DNA from: Rhodotorula mucilaginosa
Taxonomy: Eukaryota > Basidiomycota > Microbotryomycetes > Sporidiobolales > Sporidiobolaceae
Direction: 5' to 3'
Length of the DNA: 64,000 bases
Assembly (NCBI GenBank): GCA_034406715.1
Contig: CP137869.1
Span: 682,001-746,000 of the forward strand
A program made the translations under genes and the position numbers. Of this stretch, positions 43,522-54,066 are shown piece after piece; position 1 is the first letter of the stretch; each line of letters starts with the position of its first letter. The notes under the pieces were generated by a model. The model saw only the letters and a list, made by a program, of their open reading frames with translations, did not search any database and was not told the DNA's origin.

Positions 43522-46104
43522 CTACGCAGCCGGTGAAGGTGGGGTGACGAGCGACTCGAACGATATGGCCGAGGCGGGTCGATCCTGAGCTTCGTGAGGC
43601 CGTTCCGCCGCTCGCGCTGCCGTTTCTTCCGTAAGGCCGAGTCCGAGGATCGATCGCGGCAGCGCTGCCGTCAGGGACGAGTGCGAAGGTCGTCGCTGAA
43701 CCTCCCGATCGCCATCTTGATCCCCCCACCGAATCGATACGGGTCTGGAAGATGCCGAGGCAGGCAATGATGGCCGGCGTGGTGGAGGAACGGCGACGGG
43801 AGCGCCGAGAAGGGGTTGCGACTTGACGTGCTCGGTTTCGGTGGAAGAGGACGTCGAGTCGGTGCGGCGCAAGGGGGTCGCCGTCCGGATGGATAACCTC
43901 GGCTTCTCAGAGGAAGCCCGCGGAGTTCGGTGCGAAGCAGTAGCTGGAACGCCGTGATTCGCTCCCGTACTCGTGCTCGAGTCGGCACTGCCTTGCCTCT
44001 TGGCCTTCCACCGAGCGCCGAGATCGTGCGTCACGTCGTGCAAGAACCCGTCTCGCTCCTTCTGCCGTTTCCGCTCAGCGGGCGCTTCGGTCTGCGCATA
44101 CGAGGCTGCAGTCGGGATTTCCGGATCATCGCGATCAAAGTCGGCCTGGACGTGGGCAGATTGGGTGCTTGCCGTAGCCGCCGGCGCCGTTGACGGGGGG
44201 CCTCCTCCCTTGCCGTTCTTGCCGGAGCGAACCGACCACGCTTTCCTCGCGCGCCTGAACCGCCCTCCCGCACTATTGCCATTCGCGCTGGTCTCGGTCC
44301 GGACCGACGGTTCGCGCGAAGGGCCTGCCGGCCGATAGTCGAACGGTTCGCCGAGCGGTCCCCCCTGCGAGGGCTTCGAGTCGCGCCAGTCAGTTCGTAC
44401 AGGCGATGCGACGCGGTTGAACAGCGCGTCGATGATTTCGGGTGCGGTGCGTTGATCGTTGACGTGGCTGGTCCCGCAGCTGCCCAGGATCATCGGGACG
44501 GCGGCGCTTGTGAGGGCCGAGTGAGGAGGGTGCCAGCCCTTCTTTTTCGATCGAGATGGTTGCGTTCGCTGTTGTTCCGGTGAGGGAGTCGAGCGCGTCG
44601 CTGACTGTGAGCTGATTTGCGAAGACATGGAGTTGGTTCGGGACATAGAGGGTGAAATGGTGCTTGATGCGACCGAGTTGTTTGAGATGCTGAGTCGCGT
44701 CGTCGAGCCCTGATTTTGCGAGCCTTTCCCGACTAGACAGCGTGCTTTGTCAGTTTACTACGAACTCTTGCGTACTCATCGGGAGACTGCTCACGGGAGA
44801 TAGCCGAACGGCTGGCAGGAGAGCTGGACAATCCGGCGAGCGCTTTCAGTCCGCTCGACGACGAGTTCGACATCTGGCCCGATTTGAGCTGCGGTCTGAA
44901 CAGGGCGAAGAAAGTCAGCGCGCGGAAGTAGCAAGACGTAGAACATGCATCCTTACGCGACATAGTCGTGGGCTCCTTCGAGCCATTCCATCTTGACCGA
45001 AACGCGCAAGACGGCGTTGCTCTTACACCCTTGGAGCAAGTACCTCCTCGGCTTGGCCAGGTCGGAAGGACGACCATGTCGCGGTACGAACTGACTCAGA
45101 TCGAGGACGACCTCGCCGAGTTTCTCCTCCTCGAGCTTGTGCTCCTCGCCCATGTTTTGCTGACGGATCGATAACCGCACGGGGGAGGGTTGCAGGTGGT
45201 ATTTCTTCGAGTCGGCAGTGCCGTGGCGGAGCGAGATCGAGACGGGGCATGTCACTTCGCGGTTGAACGTGGCGGTGTGGCTGCGGAGCGAGACGACGGC
45301 GGTTTGGCCGCGCGGTTCGGGTCCGAGTCCGGTGATGGCTCGCGATCGCGACTGGGAGGGACTCGTCGGCGAGGTGGTGAGGCTGACTTCGCTCATGCCG
45401 CGACGACGAGCACTGTTCGGTCCTCCGGCTGCATCGCGCTCGTTGGATTGTTCCGGGGAAAGGCTGCTGCCGGCATAGAGCGCTTCGACGTTGCGTTCGG
45501 CGCTGCTCGCAAACGGACTCGCGAAGCTAGCTCCGGGAGTTCGGTTCGGGTTCGGCGTCCTGCCCGGGTCGTTCGCGGCTCCTGCTCCAGACAAGGGAGC
45601 GAGAGCGCCGTTGCGCGTCGGAGGAGACGAGGGCGGATCGGAAATGTCGTCGAGGTCGTCGTCGTCTGAAGACGAGCGGTCGAAGCGAGATCCGCTCCCA
45701 CTCCCGCTCGGTGACCGATGTCGCTGTTCGGATGAGGCCTTGGACGAGATCCCGTTGACCGAGGTCGAGGACGAGAGGGCCGACCGCGGGTGAAGCCATC
45801 GGCTGGCCAACCCGTGCCCGATCCGATGCGAGTGCCCGCTCTCGGCGTCCTCGGCTGGTGTCTCTACACCGGTATGACTAGAAGTCTTTGCGCCTTTGAA
45901 CTTCCACTTGATGCGGAACTTGGCGTTCAGGAGCGGGACTGGAATGAAACAATGTGCACGTCCCGGAGCAAGGATCGGGTGTCAGCGAGGTCAGCGCAGC
46001 CACCGATGTGCATCCGACTCACCCTGCGTGAGTTCGTGTATAGTGACGGTGGCATTGAACGTGGCGCTCTTGTGCAGGCCGAGCGCGTCGGCAAACTTGT
46101 TCAT
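43522..46104 (-). CDS. NT-C2 (EEIG1/EHBP1-type) domain protein
   Basis: 791 aa from exons 46104..46023, 45938..44957, 44895..44795 and 44732..43522. The N-terminal C2-NT domain is split: FNATVTIHELTQ then VPLLNAKFRIKWKFKGAKT, a 150-residue low-complexity insertion (Ser/Pro/Asp-rich), then HTATFNREVTCPVSI, KYHLQPSPVRLSIRQ, KLGEVVLDLSQFV and NAVLRVSVKMEWLEG. The remaining 480 residues are Ser/Pro/Arg-rich with a conserved-looking patch PMILGSCGTSHVNDQRTAPE. NT-C2 domains attach proteins to membranes in endocytic or actin contexts. The third exon's donor is GTGAGC in phase 1; the GTACGC 20 nt further gives the wrong frame. Start ATG at 46104 gives MNKFADALGLHKS; an upstream exon is possible. Confidence 0.78.
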
Positions 46105-46506
46105 GGCCGATACCGAGTCGACGCGATCAAACGGGCACTCGTTGCCGCGGCGGATGTTCGGATTAGCGTTCCGAGTGCAGCTCTAGACGCGCAGCATGTC
46201 GACCGTGGAGCTCTCTGCCTTTGCAGCGCAGCGCACCAAGTCCGAGAGGTTTGGCCCGAAGTGGAGGAGATCGAAGGCCGAATTGATGATGACATCTTGA
46301 GACCTCCAGGAGTTCTCTCGGGGCTACGTGCCATAGTCCATGAATCTCTTATAGTGCTCTACAGACCCGTCCGTCCTCCTCCGGAGAGCGTTGCGACTTT
46401 CTCCAACTGAGTCGTCGATCCAAGTCGATCATCATCTCAGCTGCGCTCTCCTTCAACGCAAGCATCGCTGTCTATACTCGAGCTGTGATCAAGGAGCGTG
46501 CGTGCA
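46105..46506. promoter_or_regulatory. Divergent promoter NT-C2 gene / Zn2Cys6 gene
   Basis: 402 bp between divergent starts. The part nearest the NT-C2 gene may still hold an upstream exon of that gene; otherwise nothing recognised. Confidence 0.4.
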
Positions 46507-49500
46507 ATGCTGCCAGCGCAAGCATCTCCGCCGGTAGACGCGGGAATCGCTGCTTCTCCGCGTCAACTGCTCGCTCGCGCCGGTTCCTCGACGGGCACCA
46601 ACAATCCGCCGTCGCCCGCCTCGTCGCTACAGAAACGCTCCCATACAGAGGCAACCAGGCACGCGCACGGTACAGGCAGCGCAAAGGGCAAGGAGCGCAG
46701 GCTCGATCAGGACGCGAACGAGGACGGAGACAGCGAAGATGACGGCACCGTCGACCCCGATGGCAAACCTCGCAGGAAACGCAGCCGGTCAGTCCGCCAG
46801 TTCGTGCTCAAGTAACCAGAGATACTATCTGCTGACACCGGGAGCTACCCGCGCAGTATGGCTCTGTCCTGTAAAGAATGCAAGGTGCGGTAATCGCAAA
46901 CGAAAAAGTCTGAGGGAACCGCTGACCGCCGTACTCACTCGTACAAATAGCGCCGGAAGATCAAGGTCAGCATTCCTTGTGCATCAGAGCACTCTTGGTC
47001 GACTGGGTCTTGATGTCGACCTGGTTTTGCAGTGCGACCGAGTCATGCCGACCTGCGGCAATTGTCAAAGTAAGAGATCGCCACGCCGACCACCACCGGA
47101 AAAGCTCTTGTGCTGACGCGCAGTGCTGATACGCAGGACGCAACCGACCCGAAGATTGCACCTGGGACGTTTTCCAGCCCGCGAACGACGCCTTCCTGCC
47201 CCCGACGATTGCGCGTTCCACCGACCTCGAAGCCTTGACGGCTCGTCTCGCCCACGTCGAGGCGTACCTCAAGACTTTGCCACCCAACTTTGCCATGTTC
47301 AGACCTCTACAACCGGATGCAGCGACAGCGGGGAAGGATGGCACCCCGGCAGCTCCGGAAGACGGTGAAAAAGCTATCAACGGTGGCAAGAAGGGACAAT
47401 TGGGCGGAGACCCCGACGAAGGCTTCTCAGACGTGAGGCAACCCTTTAACTTGGGCTCCTGCATCAGCTTATTGTTTGACTGACGCTCTTTCGTCGTACC
47501 GTAGACCGAGGACGCGGCCTTGCGGGTCGAGAACGGCGTGTTTGGGAACCGCGCGCTCGAAGGGGCCGGCGGGCCGACAGGCAGCTTGGTCGCGCAGAGA
47601 CCCCCGCTCCGCTCCGCCCACTCGGCACTGGTCTCCTCCCGTCCAGGACACGGCGGCACCGTCCCTCGTTTCGGCGCGCCCTCGACCGAACTGACGAAAG
47701 CCTTGACTTCGATCGTGGCCACCCCGACGGTCGCGTCTGCTTCTCTCCGGGCGCACCTCTTGCTCGACTTTGACGCCTCGGCCGAGACGGTCGTCCGCGC
47801 CAAGCACGACGAACTCGAACGGATCATGCGGACCTTGCCCGGCAGGGAAGCGACCGTCTTTCTCGTCGAACGGTACTTTACCAACGTCTCGTGGCTGTTT
47901 CATCACCTCCACGCGCCGTCGTTCCGATTCGAAGTCGAACATTTCCACTCGATGTGCGACCAAGGACGCCAACGCGAAGTCGACCCGTTCTGGCTCGCGC
48001 TCCTCTTGATGGTCCTGTGTCTCGCTCTCGACTCGATGCACTATTCCAGATCGCCGTTGTCGCTCCGGACAGAAGTGAATGGACAGAAGGACAGTACCCC
48101 GGTCGGCAAAGACACGCCACTCGAGGCGTACACGCAGGAGCAGCTCAAGGCGCTGCCTGAGAGATGGTTCGGTGCGAGCATGCGTGCGCTCAAACTCGCC
48201 GAGTTTGAGACCGTCCCGCGCGTCCGCTCCATCCAGGTGAGTCGTCACCGACGTCGCGTGCGCTCGAGGTGCATATAAAGACTCAACGTGTCCCATTTAC
48301 CTTGCAGACCATCGTGCTCTATACGCAATATCTGCAGCTCTCGTCCGCATCGCGAGGGCAGCCTTCCCAGCTGGTCGTTTGGCTCGCTACGGCGATCCGG
48401 CTCGCTCAAGTGTTTGGCCTGCATCTACTCGGCTCGAATCCCGAGACGTAAGTTCGTCGGACAGGACGAGCGTGTGCGGGATCACAAGCTGACGCAACGT
48501 TTGGCGAGAGTAGGATGCCGCCTGAGGATCCGGCCTTCCCTCCAGGGAAAAACTCGCTCAAGCGGGAAATGTCGAAACGGTTGTGGGCAGTCTTGGTCTA
48601 CCAGGATGTGCGTCGTTCTTTATTTCCCTTCTGCTTTCTCCCCGAGAGTGATGTGGCTGAACTTGAAGCGGTGTCGCAGTGGCTCGGAGCGAATTCTCGA
48701 AATCGCTGCTACACCATCTCGCCGCAACATTGCGACACGGACGACCCGCTCAACGTCAACGATTCAGACCTCTCTCCTTCGACGACCGACCTTGTCGCCG
48801 CGCCGTCTTCAGTCCTGACCGATTCCTCCGCCGACCGGATCCATATCGCCATGGCTCGCCAAGTCCGAGCCGTCTTTGATCGCGTCGAACTCGCACGAGA
48901 CTGGTCCTACTCGACCATTCTCGACCTCGACGCTGGCTTCCGCCTCATCCTCGACGACTTGCCAGAGCGATGGACCCTCGCCGCGGATGAGCAGGAGCAA
49001 GAAGCGCCGATGCAGCGCTTCCAGCGGCACTTTGTCCTCGAAGGGTTGCATAACCGGATCTTCCGTCTCCACCGTCCGCTACTCTCCAAGGCTCACAAGA
49101 ACCCCAAGTACAAATTTTCGGCTGTGCGTTTTCCCGCAGTTTTGGCTCCCTCTGGCTGTTCAGAGACCGCGGTCGCTGACGTGACTTTGACTCTATCAGG
49201 ACGCCTGCCTCAAGTCCGCGCGCGCTGTAGTGGTATCGACCCATAAGTGAGCTGAGCTTTACGCTTCATGGCGCACCTTGTCTGACTTTTTCTTGACTGC
49301 TTTCAGCATGCGAGAGGCGGTCAGCGATGTACCGTACACCTACTCGCACGTGCTGGGCGCAGCGCTCGTCTTGTTCAACGAGTGAGCCTGCTACATGAAC
49401 ATCCTACCGAGCATAGTCTGATTCTCCCTCTCTCGACCAACGAACAGCCTGTTCCAAGCGATTGACCACGACCTGTCGGCGCCCGAGATCGATTCGAAAA

Positions 49501-50369
49501 TCGCTACCCTGCAACTCGCGATCGAGATCTTTTCCTCCAAGCCGTCTTCGCCGTCCCTCGCTGCAGTTGTCCAGCAGGGCAACCGCATTCTGGCGGGCTT
49601 GTTCCGCGAGGAGGAACGGCGGCGGACCAACAGAGCCGCCAAAGCACTCGTCTTTGCCGCCTCGGGTGCCGAAAACTCGACGCAGGTTCAGGAGGAGGAT
49701 GAAGAAGATCAGGAGACGTTTGCCGATATCCTGCAGCGTGTTGCGCGAAGTCTCGACACCGATGCGGCGCCTCACCGCGGTACTCCGCCACCGACGCGAA
49801 ACATCCCGTCGAAGATGGCGACTCGACCCGGCGCGGAGGTCGCAGCGACTTCGTCGACGGGCGCACCCGCCTACAATCTCCAGCAATACGGTAACGCGCC
49901 TTTGCAGCCGTTTGACAACTCGCTGCCGTTCCCGACTTCGCTCTCGGGGACCGCAGGAGGCTTACCGTACGGCACCGCAACCACCGACGCACTCCTCGCG
50001 CAGCCTTTCACGGCCGATTTGGATTGGACGTTTGCGCACGCGACTGCGGGTCCGTTGACCGGGAGTGGTGGCGCGTTCGAGTACGACCTCGGTTTGGCGT
50101 CGTTCGGCCTCAACCTCGACAATGACATCGGCCTGACTCCGTTCAACATCGACATGACGCCGCAGATGGACCAGCAGCAGCAGCCACAACTTGCTACGAT
50201 GTCGTACAACTCGACGGGCGTATCCGGCGCGCCGTGGGCAGACCCGATGGAGGCGGTCGACGTGGGCGCCTTTGGTGGGAATCTCGGCGCCGTACGTCCC
50301 GGAATGAGCGAGGCGGACGCGGCGGCAGCCTACTGGGGGAATACTGGCACCGGGCACATGAACGTGTAG
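46507..50369 (+). CDS. Zn2Cys6 transcription factor with fungal-specific domain
   Basis: 1036 aa in 12 exons: 46507..46787, 46857..46884, 46951..46965, 47033..47069, 47137..47432, 47505..48236, 48308..48447, 48514..48607, 48680..49123, 49200..49246, 49307..49381, 49448..50369. The zinc cluster at about residues 98-127 reads C-x2-C-x6-C-x6-C-x2-C-x8-C (CKECKRRKIKC, DRVMPTCGNC, then RRNRPEDC) and is assembled from four exons, one of 15 nt. The Fungal_trans domain follows: FLVERYFTNVSWLFHHLHAP, FWLALLLMVLCLALDSMHYS, and LGANSRNRCYTISPQH, a typical signature. The N-terminus has a KPRRKRSR nuclear-localisation-like patch, and the C-terminus is Gln/Asn/Gly-rich, probably activating. Target genes unknown. 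Phases agree at all 11 junctions. Confidence 0.9.
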
Positions 50370-50495
50370 CTCCTGCTATTGTGTTTCATTCGACGGCGGC
50401 TCGCTCGCTCCCGGCCATTCGACTGCGGAAAATGTCTATAATGCAGTTGCGAGAAAAGCTGTGGAGAGAACAAGAGAGAGAGAGAGGAGGAGCGA

Positions 50496-52426
50496 CTACT
50501 GCATACCCTTGCGGACGTTCTCCCACTTGCTAGTCCTGTAATCGAGCCAATTCGGCCTCGAGTCGATCGGCCCCTGACTGGCCATCCCATCCTTGACGAT
50601 CGCGACCAACCCGCCGTCGCCTCGTTTCCTGTCGCCGCTCAGTTCCCACCACATGGCGCCTCCGAGCCCGTTCACGTTGATAAAAGTCGCTTTCGCGGCG
50701 GCGGATTCTGGCGAGTCGTAGGAGATCCATTCGCGCGTTGAGGGGTTGTAGCAGGAAGAGGCGACCAGTCGGGCGTCAAAGGCGGGAGTGGAACCCGGGA
50801 GGGGCAGGACTTTGTAGTCGTACGAGCCTGTGAGGCGAGACGAGTCTCTGTCAGTAACGTGCCGAAGCGTTGCGGAGGTCACAAAGATCTGGCTCACCTG
50901 CTTCCCAAGAACCTTGCCCGACTCCGCTGAAGGGGGTTCCGGGTCCATCCGTATTCAGGAACGACCGACCGTAGAGCGGCATACCTGCATATCAAGCATC
51001 ATCAGCAATCTACTCCAGACAGGCGCCAAGGAGGCTTTCGCCGTTTTGGTCGGCTACGGCCAGGAGAGGTCTGCAGGCGCTGACGCACCGAGGACGAGCT
51101 TGCTCGGGTGTACGCCGCCTCGCGCTGGATCGGTGTAGAGCCGGAGCGCTCGGTCGGTGCAGACCGAGTTGGGCGAAGTGCCGAAAATTGCGGCTTGGTG
51201 GTTGGCTTGCGAATCCCATGAACCTGTTGGACAAGCGAAGAAGTGAGTGCCGGAGTTCGCATCGCCAATCACCGGCACACGTACCTGCATAGTCATAGCT
51301 GACACACGATCTCACATTTCGTCAGCGTTTCGCAATTGGCTAAGTCGGTGCCACAATCGGGAAAGCTCGAGACTCACGCCATGAGGTTCCAGAAGGAGAG
51401 GTAGCTGTCCATCTCGCGAACGCGGAGCTTCTCGATCTGACTCGGGCCACAAGGCTGTCCGGTCCCCCCGGCGGATAGATAAGCGTCGGGGAGTAGAAAG
51501 GTGTCTGTGACGACGAGGACCAGCACTCACCGCCGCCACCGTCAGCTCGAACCCGTGCGGACCGTGTACGCCGAGCTTTTGCTGCAAGCCGTCGAGCCCC
51601 TGCCTTAGCAACCTCAACAGCTCGACATAGTCTCGCGATTCCTTGTCGTTCTGCGGGTACTCGAAATCGATGTCGAGGCCGTCAAGCCCGTCATCCTCGA
51701 CGAGTCGGACCGCCGTCTCGACGAAGCGCGCCCTTCCTTCGGGGGTCGAGATCGGGCGCGCGAAGCGGCCGTTCTCTGAGTGGGTCCAGCCTCCGATCGA
51801 GAGGAGGACTTTGAGGTGCCGGTGCGCTTGCTTGAGGCGGTAGAGGGCTTTCAGGTTGCCGTACAAGTGCGGTCCGCCCGGTTCGTCCCACGAGTCGTTG
51901 CCATAGTGGATCTGATTTCGGCCGCGCGTCATGAATTAGCATCCTTTGGGGTGTGCTCGGCAGCGTAGGGAGCACGGGGCGTGGTCTCGGTGTCCTCGAC
52001 GGGCAAGCATGGACTTGCCTGCTCGTCTGCCCAGGCATCCGTCAAAGCGACTTCGCCGTCTTCTTTGACGACGGCAAAAGCTGCATGATTCGCAGGAACA
52101 AGTCAGCTGGCACGGTCGGTCGCTGTCTCATGCGATCTTAAGGGAGGGAACAGACCGTAGAGCAAATGGGTCAAGTCGGCGACTGGGATCGACTCGGGCT
52201 TGTAACCTCGGGCGTAGATGCCCCAGTTGGTAAAGTAGCCGACCGAGACTCGACCGTTCGGCCGCGGTACACTCGCCATTGCGGGGGCTGTAGGGCGGGT
52301 CAACGGGGTAAGCCGGAAGAGGAGCAAGACGAGCGAGCAGAGCGCGGCGACAAAGATGCGCTTCGAGGTGAAGCGGCTCGGAGGTGTTGTCTGGACTGTC
52401 TGTCGTTGGCTCGCACCCTTGTGCAT
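50496..52426 (-). CDS. GH18 chitinase with N-terminal membrane anchor
   Basis: 452 aa in eight exons (52426..52156, 52080..52019, 51911..51531, 51454..51378, 51298..51285, 51223..51089, 50984..50898, 50827..50496). An uncleaved-looking hydrophobic segment ([14 protein letters not shown], about 24-37) follows a basic N-terminus, so the enzyme may be a type II membrane or secreted protein. GH18 landmarks: [32 protein letters not shown] (about 147-153), [10 protein letters not shown] with the DxxDxDxE catalytic motif (Glu about 195), [22 protein letters not shown], and [11 protein letters not shown]. All catalytic residues are present. No chitin-binding domain is seen. One intron (51912..52018) has a GC donor (GCAAGT) and one exon is 14 nt. 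Likely acts on wall chitin. Confidence 0.92.
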
Positions 52427-52562
52427 GCACTCCGAGTGCGCTGCGGTGCGAGAGTCGCGTGTCCGACCTCAGCGGACGCCGAAGTTCGGCGAGAGCGGAG
52501 CGCCACACCGCGGGCTCACCTCAGCTCAGCAATCGACTCTCGTGTAGAGTAGAGCGGACAGG
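52427..52562. promoter_or_regulatory. 136-bp divergent chitinase/PITH promoter
   Basis: Short space between head-to-head genes; no site recognised. Confidence 0.45.
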
Positions 52563-53740
52563 ATGGCCAACTGCGCCGATGACCTGACCCAGATCGACTA
52601 CGACGCCTCAGCCGCTGCCAACGCCCACCTCGCCTCAACGACCTCGTCATCGTCGAGCAACTCGCTCTTCCCGCTCATCGAGTTCACCCACTCGCACGCC
52701 CTCAACATAGACTCGAACGATCCCGACAATGCATTGAAGCGCGTCCTCCGCCCCCTCGACTCGAGAGACGCCGTCCTCGACAACCAGGAGATTGTCGGAA
52801 CGGCGCACGAGGGGGCAGGCGGAGTCTGGACGGCAGGGTCTATAGAGACGCAGGAAGGGGACGACGAGCTCATCATCCACGTACGCATGCGGTCCATAGT
52901 ACTTGGGGCGCTCAAGCGGAGCTCACCAACCTCGCCTCCACGAATCAGGTCCGATTCTCCGAGTTGGTCAGAATCAAGTACGCGTGCCCATCCCTTTCCG
53001 CCTGCAGCTAGACAGCTGCCCGTTGCTGCTCATGTAAAACTGATCACTGACTTACTCCCTCCACCTCCCACGCAGGACGATCTTGATCGGAACCGGTGGC
53101 GGCCGGCTCGCAACTTCCCCTCGCCTCTGCCGCGTCTGGGTCAACCGCGGACCAGGCGGGACCACCTTTGACGAAGCCGCGAGCGACTCTCCGAAATCGG
53201 CGCAGGAGTTTGAGCTCCTCGAGAGCGAAGGGGGCCAGAGAGGGGCAGTCGAGTACCCCGTCAGGATAGCCAGGTTCGCCAACTGCAGTGATGTCGATCT
53301 GGTCAGTCGGAGCACTTTTCGTCCACCTGAATCTGCAGCGGCGTACACTCCTTTATGTTTGGAGCAAATACAAGTACTGACACTCTCGTGTCCGCATCCG
53401 CAGTACTTCGTACGTGACGCTCTTCCGGGGTTCGCCGATGCAGAGTCTGGGAGTTTTGACCCTTGCATCCCTTGCCCAATCGACAGGCAAATGCTCGAGG
53501 CGAACAGTCACGACTCTATTACCTCGGCTTCATCGGCGAGTCGCGCGTGCTCAAGAAGGAAGCGAACGAGCCCATGACTAGTACGTGAACAAGGAATCTC
53601 CGCGCTTGAACCTCGGTCCGTTATGGCTTGCTAATTGAACACCCGTTTATCCTACAGTCGGAGCAGAGAACGCCGCTCCTTCACTTCTCGACGGAGTCAA
53701 AGAGGAGAAGCGCGGCGGAGCGACGACCTCGGCCCGCTGA
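52563..53740 (+). CDS. PITH domain protein (PITHD1/C1orf128-like)
   Basis: 251 aa from exons 52563..52880, 52949..52977, 53076..53301, 53404..53409, 53487..53580 and 53658..53740. PITH (proteasome-interacting thioredoxin C-terminal) landmarks: FPLIEFTHSHALNIDSNDP, GDDELIIHVRFSELVRIKTI, LCRVWVNRGPGGTTFDEAAS, SAQEFELLE, then DVDL-YF-ANARGEQSRLYYLGF and IGESRVLKKE, ending IGAENAAPSLLDGV. The domain is a jelly-roll beta-sandwich also found in TXNL1, where it docks on the 26S proteasome lid. The two residues YF come from a 6-nt exon with a cag acceptor and a GTACGT donor; omitting it deletes two conserved residues. There is no thioredoxin domain, so this is the PITHD1 type. Confidence 0.87.
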
Positions 53741-54066
53741 GACCAGTTTCGCTCCCCGACTCTCGTCACTCTCTCAGACTCCCCGTCCCCGTGCTTGGCA
53801 GTATTACAGAATCAGGTTGTTGTATTCACATCTGTCTTGTCACATTCTTGCTTGAGGATCTCTTGTAACCGAGATTCGCTGATCCACCTTTCGACGCTGG
53901 AGCCTCCTCGGCGTCGCCTTGCACGCTCCCCGCAACGCACAGTCCGCGCGATGCGCATTCTCGGCGCCATCGCATTCTGGACCTTTCCCTCAAAGCAGGT
54001 TCTCGACTAACCGCTATCTGACGAGTCACTTGCTACAGCTCCCCCTGCCGCCTGCCTGCCCTCGCC
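53741..54066. other. PITH to SH3-PX gene intergenic region
   Basis: 326 bp, T-rich in the middle (gttgttgtattcacatctg); a short ORF (53795..54010 +) looks fortuitous. Confidence 0.5.
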
